Of a stretch of 64,000 bases of DNA, positions 17,310-25,664 are shown piece after piece. Made by a program: the position numbers and the translations under genes. The notes under the pieces were generated by a model. It ran no database searches, was not told where the DNA came from, and saw nothing but the letters and a program-made list of their open reading frames with translations. The stretch is from Marinobacter sp. NP-4(2019) (GTDB taxonomy: Bacteria > Pseudomonadota > Gammaproteobacteria > Pseudomonadales > Oleiphilaceae). The DNA lies in the NCBI RefSeq assembly GCF_003994855.1, contig NZ_CP034142.1, positions 1,798,001-1,862,000 on the forward strand. The letters run 5' to 3'. Each line of letters opens with the position of its first letter. Positions within the stretch are counted from its first letter, which is position 1.

Positions 17310-19940
17310 ATGAAAACCGCAGAGTTGCGACAGGCGTTTCTGGACTATTTCAAGCAGCAGGGTCACACCATTGTGCCGAGCAGTTCGCTGGTGCCGGCGG
17401 ACGATCCCACCCTGTTGTTTACCAACGCGGGGATGAACCAGTTCAAGGATCTGTTCCTTGGCCGCGAAGAGCGCGATTACACCCGCGCGACCACCTCCCA
17501 GAAATGCGTGCGTGCCGGCGGCAAGCACAACGACCTGGAGAATGTCGGTTACACCGCGCGTCACCACACCTTTTTTGAGATGCTGGGCAACTTCAGCTTT
17601 GGTGACTATTTCAAGCGCGAAGCGATCAATTACGCCTGGACCTTCCTGACCAGTGATGACTGGCTGAAGCTGCCAAAAGACAAGTTGTGGGTCACCGTCT
17701 ACGCGTCGGATGACGAGGCCTACGATATCTGGAATAAGGAGATCGGCGTTCCGGCAGAGCGCATTGTGCGTATTGGCGATAACAAGGGCGCACCTTACGC
17801 TTCCGACAACTTCTGGCAGATGGGTGACACCGGGCCTTGCGGTCCCTGTACCGAAATTTTCTATGATCACGGTCCTGATGTGGCGGGTGGCCCTCCCGGC
17901 AGCCCGGAAGAAGACGGCGACCGTTACATCGAGATCTGGAACGTGGTCTTCATGCAGTACAACCGCACGGCGGATGGTGAAATGCTGGATCTGCCCAAAC
18001 CCTCGGTGGATACCGGGATGGGGCTTGAGCGCATCACCGCTGTTCTGCAGGGTGTGCACAGCAACTACGAAATCGACCTGATGCAGGATCTTCTGGAAGC
18101 CGCTTCCGGGATTCTGGGCGGTGTTGACACTACCGAAGCGTCGCTGCGCGTGGTGGCTGACCACATCCGGTCCTGTGCGTTCCTTATTTCCGACGGCGTT
18201 ATGCCTTCCAATGAAGGTCGTGGCTTTGTGCTGCGTCGGATCATTCGCCGTGCCGCTCGCCATGGCAACAAGTTGGGCGCTACCCAACCGTTCTTCTACA
18301 AGCTCACCGGTGCTCTGGTGGAGCTGATGGGCGATGCCTATCCGCAGCTGGTCAGCAGTCGCAAGCAGATTGAAAAGGTGCTGCTGCAGGAAGAAGAGCA
18401 GTTTGCCAAGACCCTGGACAAAGGACTGCGCCTGCTGGAACAGGACATTGCCGGGCTCAAGGGCAGTGTTATTCCGGGCGAGACGATTTTCACCCTGTAT
18501 GACACCTATGGATTTCCGGTGGACCTCACCAATGATATCGCCCGTGAGCGTGGCCTGACCCTGGACTACGAAGGATACGAAAAGGCCATGGAAAGCCAGC
18601 GTGAGCGTGCACGTGCCGCCAGTAAGTTCGGCATTGATTACAATGCCGCCGGTCTGTCTATTGACGGCAAAACCGAGTTTACCGGTTACGAGCAAATCGA
18701 TGGCCACGAAACGATTCGCACTGTGATCGTGGGTGGTGAAGAAAAAGCAGCTGAAGCCGGCGACGAGGCCGTTGTGGTGCTGGAGCGTACGCCGTTCTAT
18801 GCGGAATCCGGTGGTCAGGTGGGTGATACCGGCCTGTTGACCTGGAGTGGCGGCCGTTTTCAGGTGACCGATACGCGCAAGGAAGGAAATAACCACTTGC
18901 ATATCGGTACCGTTATTGAAGGCGAGTTATTCCCGGGACTGGAAGTGGATGCCCGTATCGACCACGCCCGCCGTGAGCGCACCAAGCGCAACCATTCTGC
19001 CACTCATCTACTGCATGCCGCACTGCGTAATGTGTTGGGCGAGCATGTCACCCAGAAAGGTTCGTTGGTGGATCCGGATAAATTGCGTTTCGATTTCTCG
19101 CACTTTGAGGCTGTTACATTGGAACAGTTGAAGGAAATCGAGCGTCAGGTAAACGAGCAGATTCTTGCCAATACACCGGTACAGACGGAAGTTACCGATA
19201 TGGAGCAGGCCCAGGCCAAAGGTGCCGTGGCCCTGTTTGGTGAAAAGTATGGAGATACTGTGCGAGTGTTGAGCATGGGGTCCGATAACTTTTCCGTCGA
19301 GTTGTGCGGCGGTACCCATGTGGCACGCACCGGAGATATTGGTCTGTTCCGGATCACCTCGGAAAGCGGTATTTCCTCCGGGGTGCGTCGTATTGAGGCG
19401 GTCACCGGTTTCGGTGCTCTGGAGTGGGTGGATGAAACCGAGCGAACGTTGAAACAAGCGGCCGGGCTGGTGAAAGGAACCCGGGAATCGCTGATCGAGA
19501 AAATTCAGCAAACCGTGGATCGTAATCGTCAATTGGAAAAAGAAGTGACTGCCCTTAAAGCCAAGCTGGCCAGCTCTGCCGGAACCGATCTGGCCAGTTC
19601 CGCTGTCGAAGTGGGCGGGTTGAAAATCGTGGCCTCCGAGCTGGAAGGCGCTGACCGCAAGGCATTAATGGAAACAGCGGATCAGTTGAAGAACAAGCTT
19701 GGTGAAGGGGTTGTGGTGCTTGCCAGTGTCGAGGGCGGCAAAGTGACGTTGGTAGCCGGTGTCACCAAGTCGGCCACCAGCAAGATCAAAGCCGGTGACC
19801 TGATGAAGCATCTCGCGGCCCAGGTTGATGGTAAAGGCGGCGGTCGTCCGGATATGGCTCAGGGCGGCGGCAACGATCCTTCTCGATTGGCTGACGCCCT
19901 GGCAGGTGTTCCTGACTGGGTTAAAGAAAATATTGCATAA
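17310..19940 (+). CDS. alaS: Alanyl-tRNA synthetase
   Basis: Charges tRNA-Ala and clears mischarged Ser/Gly-tRNA-Ala. The 876-residue class II synthetase has an N-terminal catalytic core (LFTNAGMNQFKD, TTSQKCVRAGGKHNDLENVG, RHHTFFEMLGNFSFGDYF), a tRNA-recognition domain, and an editing domain with the zinc-binding HSATHLLHAALR and CGGTH motifs. A coiled-coil linker and a Gly-rich C-Ala domain (GKGGGRPDMAQGGG) end it. The start is ATG at 17310 after AAAGGG; the upstream GTG at 17259 extends into intergenic DNA. The alaS-lysC-csrA order matches Pseudomonas. Confidence 0.98.
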   Translation: MKTAELRQAFLDYFKQQGHTIVPSSSLVPADDPTLLFTNAGMNQFKDLFLGREERDYTRATTSQKCVRAGGKHNDLENVGYTARHHTFFEMLGNFSFGDYFKREAINYAWTFLTSDDWLKLPKDKLWVTVYASDDEAYDIWNKEIGVPAERIVRIGDNKGAPYASDNFWQMGDTGPCGPCTEIFYDHGPDVAGGPPGSPEEDGDRYIEIWNVVFMQYNRTADGEMLDLPKPSVDTGMGLERITAVLQGVHSNYEIDLMQDLLEAASGILGGVDTTEASLRVVADHIRSCAFLISDGVMPSNEGRGFVLRRIIRRAARHGNKLGATQPFFYKLTGALVELMGDAYPQLVSSRKQIEKVLLQEEEQFAKTLDKGLRLLEQDIAGLKGSVIPGETIFTLYDTYGFPVDLTNDIARERGLTLDYEGYEKAMESQRERARAASKFGIDYNAAGLSIDGKTEFTGYEQIDGHETIRTVIVGGEEKAAEAGDEAVVVLERTPFYAESGGQVGDTGLLTWSGGRFQVTDTRKEGNNHLHIGTVIEGELFPGLEVDARIDHARRERTKRNHSATHLLHAALRNVLGEHVTQKGSLVDPDKLRFDFSHFEAVTLEQLKEIERQVNEQILANTPVQTEVTDMEQAQAKGAVALFGEKYGDTVRVLSMGSDNFSVELCGGTHVARTGDIGLFRITSESGISSGVRRIEAVTGFGALEWVDETERTLKQAAGLVKGTRESLIEKIQQTVDRNRQLEKEVTALKAKLASSAGTDLASSAVEVGGLKIVASELEGADRKALMETADQLKNKLGEGVVVLASVEGGKVTLVAGVTKSATSKIKAGDLMKHLAAQVDGKGGGRPDMAQGGGNDPSRLADALAGVPDWVKENIA

Positions 19941-19945
19941 GCAAC

Positions 19946-19974
19946 TGTTGTGATAGCGGGCAGACGTTTATAAT
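19946..19974 (+). promoter_or_regulatory. Candidate lysC promoter
   Basis: A perfect -10 hexamer TATAAT at 19969-19974 in the 105-base gap between alaS and lysC. The best -35 is TGTTGT at 17-base spacing (19946-19951) or TTGTGA at 15. The leader from here to the lysC ATG at 20046 is too short for a lysine riboswitch. Confidence 0.5.
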
Positions 19975-20045
19975 CCTGCCCGTTTGACTTTTAACCGGCG
20001 GGGCTTTGGCTTCGCCTTTGTCCTCTTCAGGATACCGGGAAGAAA

Positions 20046-21281
20046 ATGGCTCTGTTGGTTCAGAAATTCGGTGGCACGTCGGTAGGGACGACCGAGCGTA
20101 TTCAGGCGGTGGCCGAGAAAGTGGCTCGCTTCCGCCGTGAGGGGCATGAGGTGGTTGTGGTGGTGTCCGCCATGAGCGGCGAAACCAATCGCCTGATCGC
20201 ATTGGCAAACGACATTATGGAAGAGCCCACGCCCCGGGAAATGGATGTGTTGGTCTCTACCGGCGAGCAGGTCACGATTGCATTGCTGTCCATGGCGCTG
20301 CAGAAATTGGGGTGCACCGCGCGATCCTATACCGGTTCGCAGGTCCGTATCGTGACAGACAGCTCCCATACCAAGGCCCGCATTAAACAGATTGATGAGC
20401 AGCGTATGCGCGAAGATCTGGATGCGGGCAGGGTGGTTGTAGTTGCCGGTTTTCAGGGTATTGATGACAACGGTAATATCACCACGCTTGGCCGTGGTGG
20501 TTCGGATACCACAGCCGTTGCATTGGCGGCGGCACTGAAAGCCGACGAATGTCAGATCTATACCGATGTGGATGGGGTCTACACGACCGATCCCCGTGTT
20601 GTTGACAGTGCGCGGCGGCTCGAACGAATTACCTTTGAGGAAATGCTGGAAATGGCCAGCCTGGGCTCAAAGGTATTGCAGATCCGTGCCGTTGAGTTTG
20701 CAGGTAAGTACAATGTTCCGTTAAGGGTTCTTTCCAGCTTCGAGGAAGGTGAAGGCACCCTGATTACTCTTGAGGATGATAACGCCATGGAACAACCGGT
20801 CGTCTCCGGCATCGCTTTCAACCGTGATGAAGCCAAGGTCACTATTTCCGGTGTGCCAGATACACCTGGCAGTGCTTTGCGTATACTGAAGCCTGTTAGC
20901 GACGCTAATATCGAAGTTGATATGATTGTGCAGAACGTGGGGGAGGATAACCACACGTCCTTCACCTTTACGGTTCATCGCAATGATTTCAAGCGGGCCC
21001 AGGAAGTGCTGCGGGGTGTCGCAGAGGAACTGGGCGCCCGGGAAGTTGGTGGTGACAGTAAAATTGCCAAGGTGAGCATCGTCGGTGTAGGCATGCGTTC
21101 GCATGCCGGTGTTGCAACCCGGATGTTCGAAGCTCTCTCCCACGAGGGTATCAATATTCAGATGATCTCCACGTCCGAAATCAAGATTTCCGTGGTGATT
21201 GATGAGAAGTATCTCGAGCTTGCGGTTCGCGCACTTCACAGTGCATTCGAGCTGGACAAGTCCGGGGTTGAAGAAGCCTGA
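20046..21281 (+). CDS. lysC: Aspartate kinase
   Basis: Phosphorylates aspartate, the first step to lysine, threonine, methionine and diaminopimelate. The 411-residue monofunctional enzyme has the kinase start VQKFGGTSVGTTERI, a nucleotide-binding GRGGSDTTAVALAAAL segment, and two C-terminal ACT domains (from about residue 265, ISGVPDTPGSALRIL, and about 345, VSIVGVGMRSHAGV) that bind inhibiting amino acids. An in-frame ATG at 20787 (MEQPVVSG), preceded by GAGG, could start a separate regulatory beta subunit as in alpha2-beta2 aspartate kinases; that is inference. Confidence 0.96.
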   Translation: MALLVQKFGGTSVGTTERIQAVAEKVARFRREGHEVVVVVSAMSGETNRLIALANDIMEEPTPREMDVLVSTGEQVTIALLSMALQKLGCTARSYTGSQVRIVTDSSHTKARIKQIDEQRMREDLDAGRVVVVAGFQGIDDNGNITTLGRGGSDTTAVALAAALKADECQIYTDVDGVYTTDPRVVDSARRLERITFEEMLEMASLGSKVLQIRAVEFAGKYNVPLRVLSSFEEGEGTLITLEDDNAMEQPVVSGIAFNRDEAKVTISGVPDTPGSALRILKPVSDANIEVDMIVQNVGEDNHTSFTFTVHRNDFKRAQEVLRGVAEELGAREVGGDSKIAKVSIVGVGMRSHAGVATRMFEALSHEGINIQMISTSEIKISVVIDEKYLELAVRALHSAFELDKSGVEEA

Positions 21282-21380
21282 TCAAGCGAAGCACAGGTCG
21301 GTTCGCTCAGGCTGTCTGAAAAAAGGGTGTTATTTGTTGTCCCCGTTAGCGCAGTTGTTCCGTATAAGGGATTATGCGTC

Positions 21381-21409
21381 TTTTGAGCAGCAAGTGGCCC
21401 CACTATAAA
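21381..21409 (+). promoter_or_regulatory. Candidate csrA promoter
   Basis: TTTTGA at 21381-21386, a 17-base spacer, then TATAAA at 21404-21409, about 65 bases upstream of the csrA start codon in the 193-base gap after lysC. The ribosome site AAGGGAGAACAGGAT just before the ATG contains an AAGGGAG core and a GGA that could be a CsrA self-binding site. Confidence 0.4.
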
Positions 21410-21474
21410 AGTGACTACATAAAAGTAGAACGTTATTTTCGGAACAGGTAGCTCTGGACAAGGGAGAACAGGAT

Positions 21475-21672
21475 ATGTTGATTTTGACTCGCCGCGTTGG
21501 CGAAACTCTGATGGTGGGTGACGAAATCACCGTTACCGTGCTCGGAGTTAAGGGGAATCAGGTACGTATTGGTGTTAACGCTCCAAAAGAAGTGGCGGTA
21601 CACCGTGAAGAGATTTATCAGCGCATTCAGAGTGAAAAAGACTCTGATGAGCCAGAACCTGGCAACAGCTGA
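21475..21672 (+). CDS. csrA: Carbon storage regulator CsrA/RsmA
   Basis: A dimeric RNA-binding protein that represses or stabilises target mRNAs at GGA motifs and governs metabolism, motility and biofilm switches. The 65 residues begin MLILTRRVGETLMVGDEITV, the canonical family N-terminus. RIGVNAPKEVAVHREEIY follows with the conserved Arg44-type RNA-binding position, and the tail is short and acidic. It is flanked by lysC and tRNA-Ser, with its own candidate promoter and a strong terminator. Confidence 0.98.
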   Translation: MLILTRRVGETLMVGDEITVTVLGVKGNQVRIGVNAPKEVAVHREEIYQRIQSEKDSDEPEPGNS

Positions 21673-21680
21673 GAGCTTTT

Positions 21681-21717
21681 AAAAGGCCGCTCAAGGGGAA
21701 CCTGAGCGGCCTTTTTT
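21681..21717 (+). terminator. Rho-independent terminator of csrA
   Basis: AAAAGGCCGCTCA pairs with TGAGCGGCCTTTT across a nine-base loop and ends in a T run. Confidence 0.95.
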
Positions 21718-21780
21718 CTGCCCGGTTAAAATGAGATGCAAAAATCTTGTGTCAACCCTATGAAAACAGAAAAATTATGG

Positions 21781-21786
21781 TAGTAT
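21781..21786 (+). promoter_or_regulatory. Candidate -10 element for the tRNA-Ser/tRNA-Arg cluster
   Basis: TAGTAT lies 16 bases upstream of the mature tRNA-Ser 5' end, after an A-rich stretch. No good -35 is visible at standard spacing (ATGAAA at 15 bases is the best), so this is tentative. Confidence 0.3.
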
Positions 21787-21801
21787 ACGCCCCGTTCTCA
21801 A

Positions 21802-21893
<92 letters not shown>

Positions 21894-21952
21894 TTCCTTC
21901 ACCGGAAAAGAGAACAGGTTGATCTGGCACTCAACCACAAGCGATAAGATGC

Positions 21953-22029
21953 GCGGCTGTAGCTCAGCTGGATAGAGTACCTGGCTACGAACCAGGCGGT
22001 CGGAGGTTCGAATCCTCCCAGCCGCGCCA
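21953..22029 (+). tRNA. tRNA-Arg (anticodon ACG), copy 1
   Basis: A 77-base tRNA: acceptor GCGGCTG with CAGCCGC, anticodon stem-loop CCTGG-CTACGAA-CCAGG with anticodon ACG (expected to be deaminated to ICG), T arm GGAGG-TTCGAAT-CCTCC, encoded CCA. It is identical in sequence to copy 2 starting 154 bases further on. A short hairpin GGGCC-TCA-GGCCC lies just after it at 22040-22052. Confidence 0.97.
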
Positions 22030-22106
22030 TTTAATTGAGGGGCCTCAGGCCCGAATAATCCTACCATTAGGCTAATTGCCAAATTGGACAAGGATTCACA
22101 GTTTAA

Positions 22107-22183
22107 GCGGCTGTAGCTCAGCTGGATAGAGTACCTGGCTACGAACCAGGCGGTCGGAGGTTCGAATCCTCCCAGCCGCGCCA
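22107..22183 (+). tRNA. tRNA-Arg (anticodon ACG), copy 2
   Basis: Identical to copy 1, 77 bases with encoded CCA. It is followed directly by a rho-independent terminator. Its last 19 bases (from 22165) are the beginning of a 93-base segment repeated at 22355. Confidence 0.97.
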
Positions 22184-22257
22184 TATCAAGATCGAAACGC
22201 CTCAGTTTGTGCAGCCCACAGGCTGAGGCGTTTTGCTTTGTATAGCTGGGAGGATTT
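22165..22257 (+). repeat. 93-base direct repeat, copy 1 (starts inside the tRNA-Arg 3' end)
   Basis: Runs from the T arm of tRNA-Arg copy 2 through the terminator to GCTGGGAGGATTT. Its twin at 22355-22447 differs at one base (22214 G, 22404 C). The unit begins AATCCTCCCAGC and ends GCTGGGAGGATT plus T, so it carries 12-base perfect terminal inverted repeats. In this copy the inverted match extends to 18 bases (one mismatch) because the flanks read GGTTCG and TGAACC: a reversed copy of the tRNA T arm follows the terminator. Confidence 0.9.
22195..22234 (+). terminator. Rho-independent terminator of the tRNA cluster
   Basis: AAACGCCTCAG pairs with CTGAGGCGTTTT across a 17-base loop. The same hairpin is repeated at 22385-22424 within the second copy of the 93-base repeat. 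Confidence 0.9.
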
Positions 22258-22354
22258 GAACCGAAAGAGGTTCGACCGTAGCACACGAAGTGTGCGGAGG
22301 AACGCGGGAGCGCAGCGACGGCGGCCCCGAAGGGGAAGGGCCGCAGGCCCGCCT
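22258..22354. other. 97-base spacer packed with short hairpins
   Basis: Between the two 93-base repeats lie four short hairpins: GAACC-GAAAGA-GGTTC (22258-22273), GCACAC-GAA-GTGTGC (22281-22295), CCCC-GAA-GGGG (22325-22335) and GGGCC-GCA-GGCCC (22338-22350). Two of them have GAA triloops. No protein is convincing here; the open frames crossing it are GC-rich artefacts. Confidence 0.75.
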
Positions 22355-22447
22355 AATCCTCCCAGCCGCGCCATATCAAGATCGAAACGCCTCAGTTTGT
22401 GCACCCCACAGGCTGAGGCGTTTTGCTTTGTATAGCTGGGAGGATTT
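22355..22447 (+). repeat. 93-base direct repeat, copy 2 (tRNA-Arg 3' tail without a tRNA)
   Basis: 92 of 93 bases match 22165-22257. It begins with the last 19 bases of tRNA-Arg (AATCCTCCCAGCCGCGCCA) but no tRNA body precedes it. It repeats the terminator at 22385-22424 and the 12-base terminal inverted repeats. It ends eight bases before the stop codon of the CHRD-protein gene, for which the hairpin could also act as a terminator in reverse. Confidence 0.9.
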
Positions 22448-22455
22448 GGTCCTTC

Positions 22456-22968
22456 TTACATCTTGCCTTTATGATCCGCGCCCATCAGCTGTCCACGAAC
22501 AGCGCCATCGGGATATTCCGGGTTGTGCACGTTGATGTAAAAGTCGGACGGGTTCTCGAGAATGCGCTTCACGATGCCACTTTCACCCGTCGGGAACTTG
22601 CCTTCTTCACCTTCTGTCAGGCAATCCGCCGCGTCACCGTCTTCAGGGCCGGCGAGCATGGCAATCGGGGCGCCATTCATGCCTTTGCCCGCTTCATGGA
22701 TGTGGGCGGCCATGCCTTCGCCTACCGGTACGGTCTGAATGCCTTCCACCTGAAGGATGTAGCACAGTGTCTTCGGGTCACCATCGACCCCGAAAACGTG
22801 GCCATGCCCTTTGCCATTGGGGTCGCCCTTGCTACCTACCATCTCCTTGGCGCTTAACTGGGTGGTCAGAACATGGTTAGTGTGACCCGCCATGGCCGCA
22901 GTCGATACGCCCATGGCGGCACAGGTAAGAGTTGCCGCCATCAGGGTTTTAACGCTGGATGATTTCAT
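22456..22968 (-). CDS. Secreted CHRD-domain protein
   Basis: A 170-residue protein with a clear Sec signal peptide (MKSSSVKTLMAATLTCAAMG, cleavage near AMA-G at about residue 27). The remainder resembles a single CHRD domain: AAHIHEAGKGMNG in the middle and FYINVHNPEYPDGAVRGQL near the end, the pattern shared with chordin repeats. The function of bacterial CHRD proteins is not established; two Cys and several His suggest a disulfide and possibly metal binding. It is probably periplasmic and monocistronic. Confidence 0.85.
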   Translation of the reverse strand: MKSSSVKTLMAATLTCAAMGVSTAAMAGHTNHVLTTQLSAKEMVGSKGDPNGKGHGHVFGVDGDPKTLCYILQVEGIQTVPVGEGMAAHIHEAGKGMNGAPIAMLAGPEDGDAADCLTEGEEGKFPTGESGIVKRILENPSDFYINVHNPEYPDGAVRGQLMGADHKGKM

Positions 22969-23094
22969 CGGTGTTCTCCTTGGTTATTGCTGTTTTAAGC
23001 GGTAAGCCGCATAGAGGTATTCGCATGAAGTGGCCAATCAGATGCACTTCACAGCGAAAAACAGCAATTTTGGCCCGGGAGAACATGCCGGTGA

Positions 23095-23631
23095 TTACCA
23101 CATCAGATCGTCAGGGATTTCGTACCCGGCATAGGGGTCATCCTCACCGACATCGTCTTTGTGTCGATCATGGAGTACGACAACGGCGTTTTCGTTCCGC
23201 TCCTGAATCTTCCGTGCAACGCCTTCGGCAACAATCTCGTACTGGTCGTTGACAAAGACAATAGCCAAGCGTCCGCGGGATAGCTGGTCAACCATTTTGT
23301 CGTCAACAAAGATCTTTTTGATCTTCTTGTCGTGAACAAACTGATAGGAGGTCTCGCCCCGGGAGCGGTCCAGGCGGTTGGTATTCACCAATTGACGAAT
23401 CTGTGCCTGAATGGCTTTCTTCTCGGCCTCCTTCTGACGTTCCAGGTTTAGCTGGCGATCACGCTCGGCTTTTTCTTCCCGGGCCTTGCGAGCGCGGATT
23501 TCAGCCTCGCTGACCTGCACCGTTCCTTTGGGTTGTTGCTTCCGTTGCTTCTTCTTTTCATTGCGAATGGCCTTGGCCTTTTTTTCATCGGCAAGTCCGG
23601 CTTTCAATAACTGGTCCTGAAGTGATGCCAT
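23095..23631 (-). CDS. DUF2058 family protein (YaiL-like)
   Basis: A 178-residue soluble protein of the DUF2058 family, related to E. coli YaiL. The N-terminal half is a long, highly charged helix (Lys/Glu/Arg/Gln repeats, probable coiled coil, about residues 10-75). The C-terminal half is a compact domain with SYQFVHDKKIKKIFVD, RGRLAIVFVN and an acidic end DDPYAGYEIPDDLMW. YaiL has been seen associated with ribosomal or nucleoid material, but no function is established. It is divergent from dbpA; the shared 142-base gap contains TAGTATACGCG, a possible -10 for dbpA. Confidence 0.85.
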   Translation of the reverse strand: MASLQDQLLKAGLADEKKAKAIRNEKKKQRKQQPKGTVQVSEAEIRARKAREEKAERDRQLNLERQKEAEKKAIQAQIRQLVNTNRLDRSRGETSYQFVHDKKIKKIFVDDKMVDQLSRGRLAIVFVNDQYEIVAEGVARKIQERNENAVVVLHDRHKDDVGEDDPYAGYEIPDDLMW

Positions 23632-23773
23632 CTACGACTCCGTAAATAGTTGCTGACTCTGGCGTCCCGCGCTGTTTGCGAATTAACCAGACGGAACACG
23701 CACTGATAAGGTAGTATACGCGCACCGCAAACTCCGCCATAACCAGCATTATTCATTTCAGGATTTTCTACTT

Positions 23774-25147
23774 ATGTCTTCCTTTAACCAGCTTGGCCTG
23801 TCGCAGGCCATGATCTCCAATCTTGCACAGTTGGGATTCCAGCAACCCACGCCGATACAGGCCAGGGCGTTGCCTGCTGCGATCGCTGGAAAGGATGTTA
23901 TTGCCATGGCGCAAACCGGCAGTGGTAAAACCGCGGCGTTTGGTATCGGGCTGGTTGAGAAGCTCAGGACGCGGCAGTTTTCGGTTCAGGGGCTGATTTT
24001 ATGCCCCACCCGGGAGCTCGCTGATCAGGTGGCCAAAGCGCTGCGGGAGCTGGCGCGGGCAAAGACCAATGTAAAAGTGTTGACGCTGTGTGGTGGTGTT
24101 GCGATCGGGCCGCAGATTGGTTCACTGAGCCATGGTGCCCATATCGTTGTCGGCACGCCGGGCCGCATCCAGGACCACCTTCGTAAGGGGACTCTGACCC
24201 TGGATCGGCTGCAAACACTGGTGCTGGATGAGGCCGATCGCATGCTGGACATGGGCTTTCAGGATGCGGTGGAAGATATTATCAGTCAGGCACCGTCGCG
24301 GCGTCAGACCCTGATGTTTTCAGCAACCTGGCCGGATGCCATTCGCACCCTCAGCGAGCGGTACCAGCATCAGCCGGTGGATATACGGGTGACAGGGCAT
24401 GTTGAAAAGCCCGATATCCGCGAATTGTTCTATGAGATTGCCTCCGGTCAGCAAGTGGATGCTCTGGCGGCGCTGCTATCGGATTTTCAGCCTACCTCCT
24501 GTATTGCCTTCTGCACCACCAAGCAACAGTGCGATGAGCTAGCCGCGGCGTTGGGTGATCGCGGTTTCTCGGCTTTGCCTTTGCACGGAGATCTGGAGCA
24601 GAAGGATCGCGACAGCGTATTGGTTCGCTTCGGAAATCAGAGTTGCTCGGTGCTGGTGGCAACGGATGTTGCTGCCCGCGGTTTGGATATCAAGGCGTTA
24701 CCGCTGGTGGTGAACGTTGAGCCAGCCAGGGATCCGGAGGTTCATACTCATCGGGTTGGTCGAACCGGCCGGGCGGGTGAAGCGGGCCTGGCAGTGACAC
24801 TGTGTACACCGTCCCAGGGGCACAAGATCTCCCGACTGGAATCCCAGCGTGATGAGGAGGTGCATTGGGGGGATACGGAAAAACTGCTGGCAAATCCTGA
24901 CAGGCCGGTCGTGCCGGCTATGCGCACCCTATGTATTTCCGGCGGGCGCAAAGACAAGATCCGGCCGGGGGATGTGCTGGGAGCGCTTACCGGAGAAGCC
25001 GGTATTCCCGGCAAGGCCGTTGGAAAGATTGATCTGTTTGACTTCCAGTGCTTTGTGGCAGTTGACCGCAGTGTCGCCGCAGAGGCGCTTGAAAGGCTGG
25101 AGAGTGGCAGGATAAAAGGCCGTAAAATGCGCGTTCGATACGCCTGA
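23774..25147 (+). CDS. dbpA: ATP-dependent RNA helicase DbpA
   Basis: A DEAD-box helicase that in E. coli is targeted to hairpin 92 of 23S rRNA during large-subunit assembly. The 457-residue product shows the Q motif (FQQPTPIQARALP), Walker A AQTGSGKT, PTRELADQ, LDEADRMLDMGF, SAT and HRVGRTGR. The C-terminal domain (from about residue 380, KDKIRPGDVLGALTGEAGI and VGKIDLFDFQCFVAV) is the DbpA-type RNA recognition domain that separates it from RhlE, RhlB and SrmB. Confidence 0.96.
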   Translation: MSSFNQLGLSQAMISNLAQLGFQQPTPIQARALPAAIAGKDVIAMAQTGSGKTAAFGIGLVEKLRTRQFSVQGLILCPTRELADQVAKALRELARAKTNVKVLTLCGGVAIGPQIGSLSHGAHIVVGTPGRIQDHLRKGTLTLDRLQTLVLDEADRMLDMGFQDAVEDIISQAPSRRQTLMFSATWPDAIRTLSERYQHQPVDIRVTGHVEKPDIRELFYEIASGQQVDALAALLSDFQPTSCIAFCTTKQQCDELAAALGDRGFSALPLHGDLEQKDRDSVLVRFGNQSCSVLVATDVAARGLDIKALPLVVNVEPARDPEVHTHRVGRTGRAGEAGLAVTLCTPSQGHKISRLESQRDEEVHWGDTEKLLANPDRPVVPAMRTLCISGGRKDKIRPGDVLGALTGEAGIPGKAVGKIDLFDFQCFVAVDRSVAAEALERLESGRIKGRKMRVRYA

Positions 25148-25372
25148 GTGTGGGCGGATTCGGGCAGGCCTGATGTCTGTCATAATGGGTCTTGAGGCTC
25201 GGAAAGCGCGTATAGTAATTCGCATTCAGGTTGCCCGAGGCAATCTAAAACTGTAAATTACGCAGGATTTTGCCTCCCGGATTGTCTCCGCTGGATGCGA
25301 AACTCCTGGTCCAGTGGATTAGATCAGGCAGTTCGGGGAAATCACACAAACCAATACAGGTAGCTATTCGAT

Positions 25373-25624
25373 ATGAATGACCTGATGTCACAAGCCGTAG
25401 ATCTGATGATTGCAGGCATGGGATTCGTGTTTGCGTTCCTGGTAGTGCTGGTGTTCGCAACGCTGCTCATGTCCAAGCTCGTTTCACGGTTTGCGCCGCC
25501 AGAGCCGGCAACCCCGGCCAGAACGCCACGTGCCAAGCCCAAGGCGCCAACGTCGGTTGACCCTGACACCGCCGAGGCCATCAAGAAGGCGATTGCACAA
25601 TTCCGGTCGCGCCACAAGAAGTGA
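25373..25624 (+). CDS. oadG: Oxaloacetate decarboxylase gamma chain (sodium pump)
   Basis: The small membrane-anchor subunit that assembles the decarboxylase alpha chain with the sodium channel beta chain. The 83 residues contain one membrane helix (about residues 12-35, IAGMGFVFAFLVVLVFATLLM), a Pro/Ala/Lys-rich linker and a charged C-terminal helix. It is first in oadGAB, 40 bases before oadA. The 225-base gap upstream holds no gene; TATAGT near 25211 is a possible -10 element. Confidence 0.92.
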   Translation: MNDLMSQAVDLMIAGMGFVFAFLVVLVFATLLMSKLVSRFAPPEPATPARTPRAKPKAPTSVDPDTAEAIKKAIAQFRSRHKK

Positions 25625-25664
25625 CCCGGTAAAAGATAGAACCTTTAAACAGAAGGCTGACACG

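Noticed and set aside
17265..18902. 545-codon open frame opposite alaS
   Set aside because: Antisense shadow of alaS with no recognisable domain, ending within the catalytic core region.
19941..20045. Lysine riboswitch before lysC
   Set aside because: The leader after the TATAAT is about 65 bases, far too short for the riboswitch fold.
22165..22447. CRISPR-like direct repeats
   Set aside because: Only two units, 93 bases long, beginning in a tRNA and containing a terminator; no further units and no cas genes.
22238..22535. Small open frames across the tRNA-Arg tail repeats
   Set aside because: They run through terminators and hairpins, have no ribosome sites, and encode Arg/Gly-rich strings typical of non-coding GC-rich DNA.
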